A stretch of 64,000 nt of DNA from Gammaproteobacteria bacterium UBA3067 (GCA_002366835.1 DFBZ01000038.1:1-64000), one strand, 5' to 3'; counted from the first letter of the stretch, positions 51,608 through 61,877 are shown. Translations and numbers: made by a program. Notes: generated from the sequence alone by a model not told the origin.

Positions 51608-52432
51608 ATGACTGTAACACTCCGCAAGATGCAAGCAAGCATCGACGCGAATACCGACGCTCCGGTTTCATATAACTTTGTACTAGGGGAAGAGCGAGTA
51701 CCACTTAAGGAATCGTTGGGCCAGAATGTTCAATTAAAATTTTCAGGTGAAATATTCTGTATTCACTGTGATCGTAAGACCAAAAAAAGTTTTAGCCAAG
51801 GTTATTGCTACCCTTGTTTTAAAAAACTAGCCCAGTGCGACATGTGTATCGTTAAGCCTGAAACTTGCCATTTTGATCGGGGCACTTGCCGAGAGCCAGA
51901 TTGGGCAGAAAAACATTGTATGCAAGGCCACACTGTTTATTTGTCTAACTCATCGGGCTTAAAGGTTGGTATTACGCGAAACACCCAAATTCCTACACGC
52001 TGGATTGACCAAGGTGCCATTCAGGCACTGCCAATTTTTCAGGTGAACACTCGTCTGCATTCAGGGCTTGTAGAAATACTGCTCGCAGAGCACGTGGCAG
52101 ATAAAACAAATTGGCGCACAATGTTAAAGGGTGATGTGCCGGTGCTTGATCTTCAACAGGAAAGGGATAAATTAATCGATACCTGTGAAGCCGAGTTGGA
52201 ACAATTATGGGAAGAAGTGGAAGACTTTGCTTTAGAACCGCTTGAGGATGAAGCGATCTCTATTAAATACCCGGTGCTGGAGTACCCTAAAAAGATTGTC
52301 AGCCATAATGTTGAGAAAACGCCACTGATTGAGGGCACCTTAATGGGCATTAAAGGCCAGTACTTGATACTCGATACAGGTGTGATCAATATACGAAAAC
52401 ATACCGGTTACCAAGCAGAGATTTCATTCTGA
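51608..52432 (+). CDS. DUF2797 family protein with Cys-rich zinc-binding-like N-terminus
   Basis: A 274-residue protein. Cys pairs in FCIHCDRKTKKS, CYPCF, CDMC and CHFDRGTC suggest zinc ribbons (residues 50-100). The GLKVGITRNTQIPTRWIDQGA block follows, which is the family signature. Function unknown. It lies between yeaC and pepN in the nadK cluster. Confidence 0.78.
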   Translation: MTVTLRKMQASIDANTDAPVSYNFVLGEERVPLKESLGQNVQLKFSGEIFCIHCDRKTKKSFSQGYCYPCFKKLAQCDMCIVKPETCHFDRGTCREPDWAEKHCMQGHTVYLSNSSGLKVGITRNTQIPTRWIDQGAIQALPIFQVNTRLHSGLVEILLAEHVADKTNWRTMLKGDVPVLDLQQERDKLIDTCEAELEQLWEEVEDFALEPLEDEAISIKYPVLEYPKKIVSHNVEKTPLIEGTLMGIKGQYLILDTGVINIRKHTGYQAEISF

Positions 52433-52513
52433 TTTTCTCTCTAATATTTAAATTATAGTCAGAGCTAAAGGCAGCATATTCTTGCTTGTAATTAAAAACA
52501 TAAGGAAATGAAA

Positions 52514-55183
52514 ATGAAAGATCATATTTCTCCTAAGTCCATTTATCTCAAAGATTATGAAGTGCCGGTATTTTTAATCGATAAAACTGAACTTGATTTT
52601 AATCTTCAAGATACAGAAACCATTGTAAGCTCACGTCTTACCATGCGGCGTAACCCAGAGTGTGGGAATAGCTCACTAAAACGCTTGCTGTTAAACGGTG
52701 GCGAAGACTTGGTTTTGTTATCAGTCGCATTGGACGGCCAAGTATTACCCGATACGGACTATCAGCTATCAGACGAAAGTTTGGCGCTGGATATAGATCT
52801 GGAATCGTTTGTATTAGAGATTGAAACGCGTATTCAGCCTCAGAATAATACCCGCCTCGAAGGTCTTTATAAATCAAATGGTATGTACTGCACGCAATGT
52901 GAAGCAGAAGGGTTTCGGCACATCACCTATTACTTAGATAGACCAGATGTCATGTCTAAGTTTACAACAAGAATTGAAGCCAATAAAAATACTTACCCGA
53001 TATTGCTTTCCAACGGTAACAAAATCGATAGTGGTGATTCTGCTGGGGATAGGCATTGGGTCAGATGGGAAGACCCCTTTAAAAAACCATGTTATCTATT
53101 TGCATTGGTTGCGGGTGACCTCGCTGTAAAAGAAGATCACTTTATTACAATGAGTGGACGAAGTGTTTTATTGCAGCTATTTGTCGAACCTCACGATTTA
53201 GACAAGTGCGACCACGCATTACTTTCCCTTAAAAACTCTATGAAATGGGATGAAGATGTTTACGGTCGAGAGTATGACCTGGACATCTATATGATCGTGG
53301 CAGTAAGCCATTTTAATATGGGGGCAATGGAAAATAAGGGGCTAAATATATTTAATACCTCCTGTGTATTGGCAAACCCAGAAACAACCACGGATATGGC
53401 CTTTCAGCGTGTTGAAGGTGTCGTAGCACATGAATATTTTCATAACTGGAGTGGTAATCGTGTTACCTGTCGTGATTGGTTTCAGCTTAGCCTCAAGGAA
53501 GGTTTTACGGTGTTTCGCGATGAAGAGTTCTCCGCAGACATGGGCTCGCGCACGGTTAAACGTATTGAAGATGTCACCTTTCTAAAAACGGTGCAATTTT
53601 CTGAAGATGCAGGTCCGCTGGCCCACCCCATTCGGCCAGAAAGCTATATTGAAATGAATAACTTCTATACCACCACCGTGTATAACAAGGGTGCAGAGGT
53701 TGTGCGGATGATTCACACACTTGTTGGGAAAGACGGTTTCAGAAAAGGTACAGACTTATATTTTGAGAGATTTGATGGCCAAGCAGTGACAACCGATGAT
53801 TTTGTTTCTGCGATGGAGGAGGCTAACAAGATAGATTTGAGCCAGTTTAAACGCTGGTATAGTCAGGCTGGCACGCCACATTTATCCGTTAGTGATAGTT
53901 TTGATGAAAAAGCCGGAACCTATACGCTTCACGTTAAACAGCAAACAAAACCCACGCCCAAGCAGGAAGAAAAAGCTGCGTTTTTTATACCCTTAAAAAT
54001 AGCTCTTCTGGATAGCAGTGGAGCCGAGCTAAATCTTTCGTTAAAAAGCGGGAATTCGGCTGGTTCAGAGCAGGCTGGTGATAATGAACTGACTCTCCTT
54101 GTTGATCAGTTTGAGCAGGATTTTGTTTTTTCTAATGTTCCAGTTAAACCAGTACCCTCCTTGCTCAGGGGTTTTTCGTCGCCTGTGACGCTAGAATATA
54201 ATTACTCTAACGATCAGCTCGGCTTGTTAATACGACACGATAGCGATGGGTTCATTCGTTGGGATGCAGCGCAGCAGCTTTCAAAAAACTGTATCTTTGC
54301 ACAGATTGATAACGTACACAGTGGAAAGCCTGTTGTGTTGGAAGAGGCGCTACTGGAGGGTTTTAGGGACGTATTGTCCGAGAAGGGCCTGGATAAGGAG
54401 CTGGTCTCCAAAATTCTGACATTGCCGAGTGAGGCCTATTTAATGGGGCTGATGCAGCCAGCAAATATTTCGGCGATACACGCGGTACGACAGTCTTTAA
54501 TCATGCAGCTGGCAAGGGCATTAAAACAAGATTTTATGGAGGTCTTTAAAGAAAATATATCGCAGTTGGCGTATCAGCCAAGTGCAGAACAGATTGCTCA
54601 GCGCAGTTTGAAAAACTGCTGTCTCCAGTATTTAATGACACTGAAGGATGAGAGTTTTCAGAATGAATGTGCGTTGCAGTTTTCAGATGCTAATAATATG
54701 ACGGATGTGGCAGCTGCTTTGAGGGCAATGGTTCATAATGATGCGCCACAAACAGAGGAAGCATTGCAGTTTTATTATGATAAGTGGAAGCATGAGCCAT
54801 TAGTGATAGATCAGTGGTTTTCAATTCAGGCCTCATCTCCAGTAGAAAACTGTTTACTTAAAGTAAAGAGTCTTATGGAGCATCCTCTCTTTGAATTAAC
54901 TAACCCTAATAAAGTGAGAGCTCTTATTGCGACTTTCTGTTCTGCAAACCTGGTTAACTTCCATAACCCAGATGGGAGCGGCTACGAATTTCTATCGGAC
55001 ATTGTCCTCAAGCTCGATGCAATTAACCCGCAAATTGCTGCGCGTATTGTAAACCCCTTGTCTCGCTGGCGGCAACAGGATGATTCGCGTCGCGAGTTAA
55101 TGGTTGCAGAATTAGAAAGGATTAGGTCGGCACCGGGTTTATCGAATGACCTTTATGAAATGGTCAGTAAAAGCCTAGAGTAG
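52514..55183 (+). CDS. pepN: Aminopeptidase N
   Basis: A zinc metalloprotease of the M1 family that trims N-terminal residues from peptides. From the ATG at 52514 it is 889 residues, with AAGGA 7 bases upstream; the ATG at 52508 would leave almost no spacing. The exopeptidase motif GAMEN appears in NMGAMENKGLNIFN, and the zinc site is H306-E-x-x-H310 in AHEYFHNW, with the second Glu in KEGFTVFRDEEF. Fourth in the nadK cluster, followed by a clear terminator. Confidence 0.96.
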   Translation: MKDHISPKSIYLKDYEVPVFLIDKTELDFNLQDTETIVSSRLTMRRNPECGNSSLKRLLLNGGEDLVLLSVALDGQVLPDTDYQLSDESLALDIDLESFVLEIETRIQPQNNTRLEGLYKSNGMYCTQCEAEGFRHITYYLDRPDVMSKFTTRIEANKNTYPILLSNGNKIDSGDSAGDRHWVRWEDPFKKPCYLFALVAGDLAVKEDHFITMSGRSVLLQLFVEPHDLDKCDHALLSLKNSMKWDEDVYGREYDLDIYMIVAVSHFNMGAMENKGLNIFNTSCVLANPETTTDMAFQRVEGVVAHEYFHNWSGNRVTCRDWFQLSLKEGFTVFRDEEFSADMGSRTVKRIEDVTFLKTVQFSEDAGPLAHPIRPESYIEMNNFYTTTVYNKGAEVVRMIHTLVGKDGFRKGTDLYFERFDGQAVTTDDFVSAMEEANKIDLSQFKRWYSQAGTPHLSVSDSFDEKAGTYTLHVKQQTKPTPKQEEKAAFFIPLKIALLDSSGAELNLSLKSGNSAGSEQAGDNELTLLVDQFEQDFVFSNVPVKPVPSLLRGFSSPVTLEYNYSNDQLGLLIRHDSDGFIRWDAAQQLSKNCIFAQIDNVHSGKPVVLEEALLEGFRDVLSEKGLDKELVSKILTLPSEAYLMGLMQPANISAIHAVRQSLIMQLARALKQDFMEVFKENISQLAYQPSAEQIAQRSLKNCCLQYLMTLKDESFQNECALQFSDANNMTDVAAALRAMVHNDAPQTEEALQFYYDKWKHEPLVIDQWFSIQASSPVENCLLKVKSLMEHPLFELTNPNKVRALIATFCSANLVNFHNPDGSGYEFLSDIVLKLDAINPQIAARIVNPLSRWRQQDDSRRELMVAELERIRSAPGLSNDLYEMVSKSLE

Positions 55184-55224
55184 TTTGTAACAAAAAAAAT
55201 ATAAGTGTTAACGTTTATAAATAG

Positions 55225-55258
55225 AACCGGCTTTTTGTTTCCAAAACGCCGGTTTTTT
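55225..55258 (+). terminator. Terminator after pepN
   Basis: A 13-bp stem with one mismatch (AACCGGC...GCCGGTT, 55225-55237 / 55242-55254), then a T run at 55253-55258. The next 230 bases show only an AAATACCC/GGGTATTT inverted repeat (55347-55354, 55393-55400) and no gene. Confidence 0.85.
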
Positions 55259-55491
55259 ATTTCCTCAAAGTCTGAAAGTACCTCTTTACACAATGCTTAT
55301 ACATGACTTTACATGGCGATGTTGTTACTCCTATCAGATCACTATTAAATACCCCTCAATGACTGGCAGCATTATTTTTGGTTTGGAGTGAAGGGTATTT
55401 TTAAAAAGAACGACCCTCTCACACTAAAAAACAGATTGTTGAAATACACTGATAGTCAATCAAGGCAAATGTTATTCAGCTGAGGGAAACA

Positions 55492-55866
55492 ATGAAATTA
55501 GTGTGCTACTTTATTCCTGTTTTATGTGTTCTTTTAGGGAGTGGTGTATGTCGCGCGCAAGTCGCTGGGAATAATAATGGTTTTTGTTTCTCTGGGGTTC
55601 AAGATGTTGCCTCTAATCTTTCTTGTGCTGAGGTGGTGCAGGGTGGCTCGGCGTATGAAGAGCTCAGGAGCCGCTTGTGGGGTGAGGTGGTTCGGCAAGT
55701 GTGGAAAAACTCGAGAAAGCGTCATGAAAGAAGCCAGTTACAATCGGTTGAAAACTCAGAAAAAGGTCAAAAGGACGATGCCTGGAGGCGGATGCTGCGG
55801 GAAGCCGACTATGATTTAAGTGTGTCCTCCCGTCGCCTTGTTATGTCAATGAAAGTGCGATTCTAG
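55492..55866 (+). CDS. Small secreted protein of unknown function
   Basis: A 124-residue precursor with a signal peptide (about 1-22, CRAQ) and a good ribosome site (GAGGGA). The mature part starts with two Cys in FCFSGVQ and LSCAEV and then is basic and helical (RSRLWGEVVRQVWKNSRKRHERSQ). It ends in MKVRF. No family recognised. It is alone between pepN and ppnP. Confidence 0.55.
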   Translation: MKLVCYFIPVLCVLLGSGVCRAQVAGNNNGFCFSGVQDVASNLSCAEVVQGGSAYEELRSRLWGEVVRQVWKNSRKRHERSQLQSVENSEKGQKDDAWRRMLREADYDLSVSSRRLVMSMKVRF

Positions 55867-56024
55867 CTCCCTCTACACCTAGCCCAACCTCAATACCTGT
55901 AAAAGCCTGCTTCTATTGCCTGCCCCGTATGCTCCTGTGCTTGCGATTGTTCATTCTCTAAGCCCCCCCTTTTTTTATCCAAAGCCTGTAAAATCCCGCG
56001 TGTACTAATTAATGAGGAAGTAAC

Positions 56025-56306
56025 ATGTTAGAAGTGAATAGCTACTTTGAGGGTAAGGTGAAGTCAATTGGCTTTAATACGGACACTTTGCCTGCAACGG
56101 TTGGTGTAATGGTACCTGGTGATTATACATTTGGAACAAGTGAGTTCGAAACGATGACCGTTGTCAGTGGTATTTTGCTTGTGAAGCTACCGGGCAGCGA
56201 GCAGTGGAAGGAGCTTAAGAGTGGAGAGCAGTTTAAGGTGGAGGCGAATCAAGAGTTTCAGCTAAAGGTTGCAAAGGATGCAGCCTATATGTGTACCTAC
56301 GGTTGA
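56025..56306 (+). CDS. ppnP: Pyrimidine/purine nucleoside phosphorylase (cupin type)
   Basis: A 93-residue small cupin with the YaiE/PpnP pattern: VNSYFEGKVKSIGF at the start, TVGVMVPGDYTFGTSEFETMTVVSG in the middle, and a closing CTYG. PpnP phosphorolyses several nucleosides in E. coli. GAGGAA lies 8 bases upstream. Confidence 0.9.
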   Translation: MLEVNSYFEGKVKSIGFNTDTLPATVGVMVPGDYTFGTSEFETMTVVSGILLVKLPGSEQWKELKSGEQFKVEANQEFQLKVAKDAAYMCTYG

Positions 56307-56359
56307 GTCAGCTTTAGAGTTGGCGCTGGGAGTGCCCTAGGGCCAATTAGATGGAAAGA

Positions 56360-56391
56360 AAAAGGGGCGATAGTTTATCGCCCCTTTTTTT
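56360..56391. terminator. Bidirectional terminator between ppnP and the aldehyde dehydrogenase gene
   Basis: A 13-bp perfect stem AAAAGGGGCGATA/TATCGCCCCTTTT (56360-56372, 56376-56388) around GTT, with A and T runs on either side; it serves the convergent genes. Confidence 0.92.
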
Positions 56392-56414
56392 ATTGAATCA
56401 CCCTGCTTTATCGA

Positions 56415-57869
56415 TTAGCTGAGTATATTTGAGACAACCTTAAGCACTTTCACCACAAATGGGGGGTACGCTCGGTTCATCAAGGGGGCGGGAGACAGTG
56501 CACCCTGGAAGATAACGCTCTTCTTGTGAGAAAACTCCAGAAAGCCGGCTTGACCATGGTAACTACCGAGGCCGCTTGGCCCAACTCCACCAAATGCCAT
56601 CTTTTCATTGGCGAAGTGCAGCATCGTTTCATTAACGCAGGCGCCACCAGAGATGGTGCGACTTAGCACTTTATCGGCTTGCTTTTTGTTGTTATCAAAG
56701 TAGTAGAGCGCCAGTGGGCGAGGGCGCTCATTTACAAAGCGAATAGCTTGGTCAATGTCACGATAAGTGATAATGGGCAAAACTGGCCCAAAGATCTCTT
56801 CATGCATAATATTGCTGTCGGTATCCACGTTTAGGAGCAGTGTGGGTGGAATAATGCGTGTTCCTTCACTGATGGTGGCGTTAGTGGGGTTCACTTGTAC
56901 AACCGTTGCGCCGCGCTCTTCTGCATCCTTGATCAGGTTGCTAACACGGACGAAGTGCCGGTCATTGACGATCCAGCTGATATCTTTGTTGTTCTCTACG
57001 CTTGGGTAGCGTTTAGTAAGTTTTTCTTTGAAGGTGCTAACCAGCTCGTCCACTTTTGATTCATGAACAAGGATATAGTCGGGAGCAATACAGGTTTGCC
57101 CAGAGTTCATGAATTTACCCATCATGATACGGTCTACCGCTTTGCTGATAGGGTAGTTTGGATTAATGATGGTGGGTGATTTTCCGCCAAGCTCCAAAGT
57201 AACGGGAGTGAGGTTTTCTGCCGCCGCCCTCATGACAATTTTGCCTACGTGCGTGCTGCCGGTGTAAACGATATGGTCAAAAGGTAGTTGTGTGAAGTTA
57301 GCAGCTACTTCAACATCACCGGTTACGACACTGATGTAAGACTCGTCGAAGGTGTTTGCGATCATTTTCTTGACCACTTCACCTGTTTTAGGCGTGAGGT
57401 CAGAAGGTTTGATGACGGCGCTGTTGCCAGCGGCGATAACGCCAATCAGAGGTGATAATACGAGTAGAACTGGGTAGTTCCAGGCTCCCATGATGCCTAC
57501 AACCCCTTTGGGTTGATAAATGACGCGGCTTTTTGCCATGCCGGCACTTAGGCTTCGGCCGGGATTGGAAGGCTTCATCCACTTTTTAAGGTGGGACTTT
57601 GTGGCCATAATTTCGTTAAGGACTGTCACCACTTCAGTGATCCATGTTTCAGTGTCACTTCGGTAACCAAAATCTTCCTGGACGGCAGCAACGATCTCTT
57701 CTTTATATTCGCCGATCGCTTTTTTAAGCTTATTCAGGGCTTCAATACGCTGCTTGTAATCAGGTGCACCGTTGTTAAGAAATGCAGCCTGCTGCTGGTG
57801 AAGTAGAGGTAAAAGGGGGTTGCCAATTTCGGCGCTTGTTTCGGCTGCTACAGGTTGTGGATTGTTCAC
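56415..57869 (-). CDS. Coniferyl-aldehyde-dehydrogenase-like aldehyde dehydrogenase (class 3)
   Basis: A 484-residue NAD(P)-dependent aldehyde dehydrogenase. The catalytic set is complete: N131 (AWNYP), E226 (TLELGGK) and C260 (NSGQTCIAPD). A hydrophobic C-terminal tail (YPPFVVKVLKVVSNIL) suggests membrane contact, as in class 3 fatty-aldehyde enzymes. The closest named subgroup is coniferyl aldehyde dehydrogenase, but fatty or aromatic aldehydes are all possible. Confidence 0.9.
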   Translation of the reverse strand: MNNPQPVAAETSAEIGNPLLPLLHQQQAAFLNNGAPDYKQRIEALNKLKKAIGEYKEEIVAAVQEDFGYRSDTETWITEVVTVLNEIMATKSHLKKWMKPSNPGRSLSAGMAKSRVIYQPKGVVGIMGAWNYPVLLVLSPLIGVIAAGNSAVIKPSDLTPKTGEVVKKMIANTFDESYISVVTGDVEVAANFTQLPFDHIVYTGSTHVGKIVMRAAAENLTPVTLELGGKSPTIINPNYPISKAVDRIMMGKFMNSGQTCIAPDYILVHESKVDELVSTFKEKLTKRYPSVENNKDISWIVNDRHFVRVSNLIKDAEERGATVVQVNPTNATISEGTRIIPPTLLLNVDTDSNIMHEEIFGPVLPIITYRDIDQAIRFVNERPRPLALYYFDNNKKQADKVLSRTISGGACVNETMLHFANEKMAFGGVGPSGLGSYHGQAGFLEFSHKKSVIFQGALSPAPLMNRAYPPFVVKVLKVVSNILS

Positions 57870-58162
57870 GGAAGTACTCCTGAATATTATTATTTGCGGT
57901 GTAACGGTTCAGCTGAGACCTAAATGTATGTGTTTTAGCGTTAAAAAGGTGTCTTTCCTTTTATTCTGCTCGACTTGGGCAGTCACTATGCTCGCTGAAT
58001 AGTTTCTTCGCGGTTAGCCCCGCATTTTTCGCTAAGTAAAAATCACAAAGGCAGGGTAAGCGGGGGGCGTAAGACGTTTTTTCGTAAGAAATGAACGAAT
58101 CGCACAAGATAACAGAGATAAGCCGCAATGCCAAATTCGCAGCTGCGTGCGGCTGCTTTTAT

Positions 58163-58972
58163 TCAGTAAGTTGCTTGATGGGTTTTAGGCCAAGTTTGTA
58201 GCATAAGCATATGAAAAAACACACCCTTGTAACTCAAAATACAGCCGTCTTTGGTAATGGAGTGAACCCTTAGGTTATGACTTAATCGCCCCCCTTCTTT
58301 AAGGTTGTGGCTATTTATAATAACGGTGCGCTTACTCGGCTGTTTGTCATACCAGTGGGACTCGTAGCGAAGCTGCGGTAGTTGCTTTTGTATCTGTGGG
58401 CTGACCTCCTTTATGTTGGGGGTGTCCAACAGGTAAAGCTCAGAGCTTGCGCTTGTTACTTGAGGGGCAATATCGCGGGCTGTTTCTTGCTCTTTGCGCT
58501 GAGGGAGAAAAGGTTCTTCTATATGAGTCGCTACGACTGCTTGGGTAATGGTTATTGTTGTGTTCGGTTCACTATGTGGGAGGTTCAAGTTAGTACTGCT
58601 TATCTGGGGGCTGGTAGAGGCGTGCTGCTTTTCAAGTAGCTTTGGTGTAGCTAAGTCAGATTCCAAGGGGGTAGCATAAACTTGTGATAAATGGTGGGTA
58701 ATATTGCTTTCTACAGCCAGGTTCGGACTGGTCGATTTTTTGCCGCCTTCTCCATGCTGGAAATAGTCTGAAGGAGTAAGGCTTGATCTATAAGCAACGC
58801 CGAGAACAAGTAAGCCCGCTAGCATCGCAAAAATGCCTATGGCATTGCGCCGGTTTGCAAATGACTTGGCCTGATGAGCATTAGCTTTGTAAAAGGCAGG
58901 ATAAAGTGTTGGTGTTTTCGGTGCTTGATCTTCTTCCTCTGACTTCCTTAAGGCCTCTAGTATCAGCGACAC
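58163..58972 (-). CDS. GspB-like type II secretion accessory protein
   Basis: A 269-residue inner-membrane protein: MSLILEALRKSEEE at the start is the usual GspB/ExeB N-terminus, one helix at about 44-62, a long low-complexity periplasmic linker, and a short C-terminal GspB domain (RTVIINSHNLKEGGRLSHNL, about 216-235). It starts one base after the gspA stop, so the two genes are coupled. The pair helps secretin assembly through peptidoglycan. Confidence 0.8.
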   Translation of the reverse strand: MSLILEALRKSEEEDQAPKTPTLYPAFYKANAHQAKSFANRRNAIGIFAMLAGLLVLGVAYRSSLTPSDYFQHGEGGKKSTSPNLAVESNITHHLSQVYATPLESDLATPKLLEKQHASTSPQISSTNLNLPHSEPNTTITITQAVVATHIEEPFLPQRKEQETARDIAPQVTSASSELYLLDTPNIKEVSPQIQKQLPQLRYESHWYDKQPSKRTVIINSHNLKEGGRLSHNLRVHSITKDGCILSYKGVFFHMLMLQTWPKTHQATY

Positions 58973-58973
58973 C

Positions 58974-60701
58974 TTAGCTTGCCTCGCTCAAGCCAGTGAG
59001 GAGTGGAGAAGAGGCGTTGCTTAGATTGTTTATGGTTATGATGGTTTCTGGCCCTGCCAAGCCGTCGGCTTTTAGTCCGCTCTCTTTCTGGAAGAGCTTA
59101 ATTTGTTTTTCGATAGGGGCTATATAAATCGGCAAATTCGTTTCAGGCGTGCTGGCAGCAATATTCAGTTGATCTCTAAACCATTGAATGGATTGGGCTG
59201 AGCTTTGGGCGCTGATAGCCTTTGAGTATCGAAATGGCGGCCGCCATAAAAGCTCAAATTGCCCCGTCCATAGAGAGTTTAATTCATCAAGGCTAGTCAT
59301 TTGCTGCTCACCTGCTACAAGCAGCTCTGCTTTCTCATCCAAAACCTTAGTGATGGTTGCAAAATACTTCTGTCCGCTGTTATTTACCAGTTCGAGAACG
59401 GCAGGGCGGTTAAGCCTTATGAGACTTTCAAGTGAGCGCTGGCCTTGCAAACACCGTAAAGCATGGCTTTCAGCAACGGCACAAAAATCATCTCCGTATG
59501 CGAAGCTGCTTTCTATATTCCAGCGAGCGAAAAGTGTTTGGCGCGCCTGAAGTCTGTGCTCCTTAAGCCCAAGGGCTTTCGTTTTTACAGTAAGTGCCTG
59601 GGGAATATCTTTGGTTAAGCTCTTGGTTGTAGCGTTGCCTTGGCCTTGATTGAACCTTGTTTCGTAGCTTGATAGAGGTTTTTGAGTCGAGCCGGTGCTT
59701 GTTGGTGCTGAATAGGGGCTTTTTTGGGCGATTACTTGCCCCTCGTCTGGTGGCGTTGTGAGTAAATAACTTTGAATTGTGGGCGAAAGCAAATACAGGC
59801 TTAAAGCTACTATCAGGGAAGCAAACGCTGTCGCTGCGAACGTTCGGGTTTTGAAAGCGGATGAAGCTGAGCGTGAAGGGGGTGTGGCGTCGAGAATCTC
59901 GGCGGCGGCTGATTGAATTTCTTTTTTGCTGACCTGGCTTTGCGTGTGAACGTAGGTTGCCAGTAATGCACGGTCTGACACCGTATTAATAAGCCGAGGA
60001 ACCCCTCTGGTTAACTTATGAAGGGTTTTGATGGCGCTTTTGTTAAACAGTGGTCGTTTAGAGCCGCCCGCAACATAAACGCGATGGTTTAGGTAATTTT
60101 CCACTTCGCTTAGGGATAGAGGGCCAATATGGAAGCGGGCAGTAATGCGTTGTGCTAACTGTTCAAGCTCTGGTTTTTGGAATACCTCGCGCAGCTCTGG
60201 TTGGCCAATTAAAATGATCTGCAGTAATTTCTTTGAATTTGTCTCAAGGTTGGTGAGAAGCCGAATCTGCTCAAGCACATCGATACTGAGGTTTTGTGCT
60301 TCATCGATAATTAATACGCTATGTCGGTTACGGCGATGTTGGTCTAGCAAGTGCCCATTTATCTTATCAATTACTTGCTTGATGCTTAGGCTGTTGTCTT
60401 CTGGGTTTAGCGGTACTTTAAACTCGTCGCAGATGCTTAAAAGTAATTCCAGTGCAGAAAGCTTCGGGTTAAAAATATAAGCAACTTCAACATAATCGGG
60501 GATTTGCTCTAGAAGACTACGGCACAGGGTGGTTTTGCCAGTTCCGATATCGCCTGTTAATAAGACAAAGCCCTCTCCCTCCTGGATGCCGTATAGCAGA
60601 TGAGCAAGCGCATCTTGGTGCTGTTCGCTCATGTAGAGATATCGAGGATTAGGAGCGATGGAAAAGGGTTTTTCCTTGAGGCCGAAATAGTCGGTATACA
60701 T
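58974..60701 (-). CDS. GspA/ExeA-like AAA ATPase with peptidoglycan-binding domain
   Basis: A 575-residue protein. The N-terminal ATPase has Walker A G50-x-x-GTGKT (LTGDIGTGKTT) and Walker B LIIDEAQNLS; one membrane helix lies near 287-307, and a C-terminal peptidoglycan-binding segment with IKLFQKESGLKADGLAGPETI. ExeA/GspA helps place the type II secretin. Divergent from minC. No other T2SS genes are in the window. Confidence 0.88.
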   Translation of the reverse strand: MYTDYFGLKEKPFSIAPNPRYLYMSEQHQDALAHLLYGIQEGEGFVLLTGDIGTGKTTLCRSLLEQIPDYVEVAYIFNPKLSALELLLSICDEFKVPLNPEDNSLSIKQVIDKINGHLLDQHRRNRHSVLIIDEAQNLSIDVLEQIRLLTNLETNSKKLLQIILIGQPELREVFQKPELEQLAQRITARFHIGPLSLSEVENYLNHRVYVAGGSKRPLFNKSAIKTLHKLTRGVPRLINTVSDRALLATYVHTQSQVSKKEIQSAAAEILDATPPSRSASSAFKTRTFAATAFASLIVALSLYLLSPTIQSYLLTTPPDEGQVIAQKSPYSAPTSTGSTQKPLSSYETRFNQGQGNATTKSLTKDIPQALTVKTKALGLKEHRLQARQTLFARWNIESSFAYGDDFCAVAESHALRCLQGQRSLESLIRLNRPAVLELVNNSGQKYFATITKVLDEKAELLVAGEQQMTSLDELNSLWTGQFELLWRPPFRYSKAISAQSSAQSIQWFRDQLNIAASTPETNLPIYIAPIEKQIKLFQKESGLKADGLAGPETIITINNLSNASSPLLTGLSEAS

Positions 60702-60827
60702 AGCTTGTGATCAACTAATCAGAGGGATAAGCAGGGTCGATGCGTTGATTTTACAGGATGGTGATGGGGTCGCAAGCCTTATGGGAAGCAAAACAAATGA
60801 CAGCCGACTGGTGAGCCTGTGGAATAT

Positions 60828-60836
60828 TGCTATAAT
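60828..60836 (+). promoter_or_regulatory. Candidate extended -10 promoter upstream of minC
   Basis: TGC TATAAT at 60828-60836 matches an extended -10 box (TGnTATAAT). It lies about 200 bases before minC, so the leader would be long. The stretch 60702-61044 holds no gene; short repeats with CCGG(C/T)TT cores occur but form no clear regulatory structure. Confidence 0.35.
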
Positions 60837-61044
60837 TATTTCCGTTAGTACCGGCTTTGCTGATGGCGGTGGAGAGCATGGGTGCCTTTGATGGCCGGTT
60901 TGCTAAAAAAATATTTTAAGACAATGCCATTTTAAGCCGGTTTATAAGGGCTGGTTTCGCGCAAGAGTATGAATAGGAACTGGAGATGTTTGTGTGTAGA
61001 ATGTCCGCCAGAAGAGCCGCAGGTACTATGGATACTGGTATACG

Positions 61045-61812
61045 ATGACTGTAAAAAGTAATAACTACGCACCCGACAAAACCTTTCAATTAAAGGGAAG
61101 TATGGTGACGGTGATGGTGATGGAGATCTTACAGAGTGATTTAAGAGGCTTTGCCACCGAGCTGAACGAAAAAGTAAGCACTGCCCCAGAGTTTTTTCAG
61201 GACACCTCTCTAGTTTTCAACTTGGAGAAACTGGAAGAGCAAGCCGAAATAGACTTTACCTCCTTAATAGAAGCTTGTCGTGCGAATGGCTTATTTCCTT
61301 TTGCCGTAAAAGGCGGCAGTGATCAGCAATTAGTTGCCGCCCGTTCGGCAGGATTAGTGCCTGTTTCTGGTGGGAAGTCTCGTGAGGAGTCAATTGATAA
61401 GCCAGTTGATAAGCCAAGGCCTAAATCCGAACCCGTTGAAGAAAATCCGACTGAAGAATTGCCATCGCAACTGAGCCCAGCGAAGCAGCCAACAAAAATG
61501 GTGACTCAGCCAGTTCGCTCAGGTCAGCAGGTTTATGCTAAAGGCGGTGATTTGATTGTGCTTTCTTCCGTAAGCGAGGGTGCTGAAATCCTTGCGGATG
61601 GAAATATTCATGTCTACGGCGCTCTTCGAGGTAGAGCCCTGGCAGGTGTTCAGGGTGATGAAAGCGCGAGAATTTTCTGTAGTTACCTAGATGCTTCTTT
61701 GGTTTCGATAACGGGTGTCTACTTATTAAATGACAATATAGAAAAAAGCCTTTTAGGTAAAAACGTACAAATTTCTCTTAATGAAGAGCAGCTTGAAATA
61801 AAGGCACTTTAA
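61045..61812 (+). CDS. minC: Septum site-determining protein MinC
   Basis: Inhibits FtsZ rings away from midcell. 255 residues: an N-terminal domain (about 10-105), a Pro/Lys/Glu-rich linker (about 110-160), and the C-terminal beta-helix (about 165-255) with GGDLIVLSSVSEGAEILADG-type turns and ALRGRALAG. First gene of minCDE; the gap to minD is 65 bases. Linker is long but within the family. Confidence 0.93.
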   Translation: MTVKSNNYAPDKTFQLKGSMVTVMVMEILQSDLRGFATELNEKVSTAPEFFQDTSLVFNLEKLEEQAEIDFTSLIEACRANGLFPFAVKGGSDQQLVAARSAGLVPVSGGKSREESIDKPVDKPRPKSEPVEENPTEELPSQLSPAKQPTKMVTQPVRSGQQVYAKGGDLIVLSSVSEGAEILADGNIHVYGALRGRALAGVQGDESARIFCSYLDASLVSITGVYLLNDNIEKSLLGKNVQISLNEEQLEIKAL

Positions 61813-61877
61813 TACGCTGTCAATTATTGATGGGGTAATACAAAGTTTCAGTGTGGTAAAAAAAGGAAATTGAAGGA

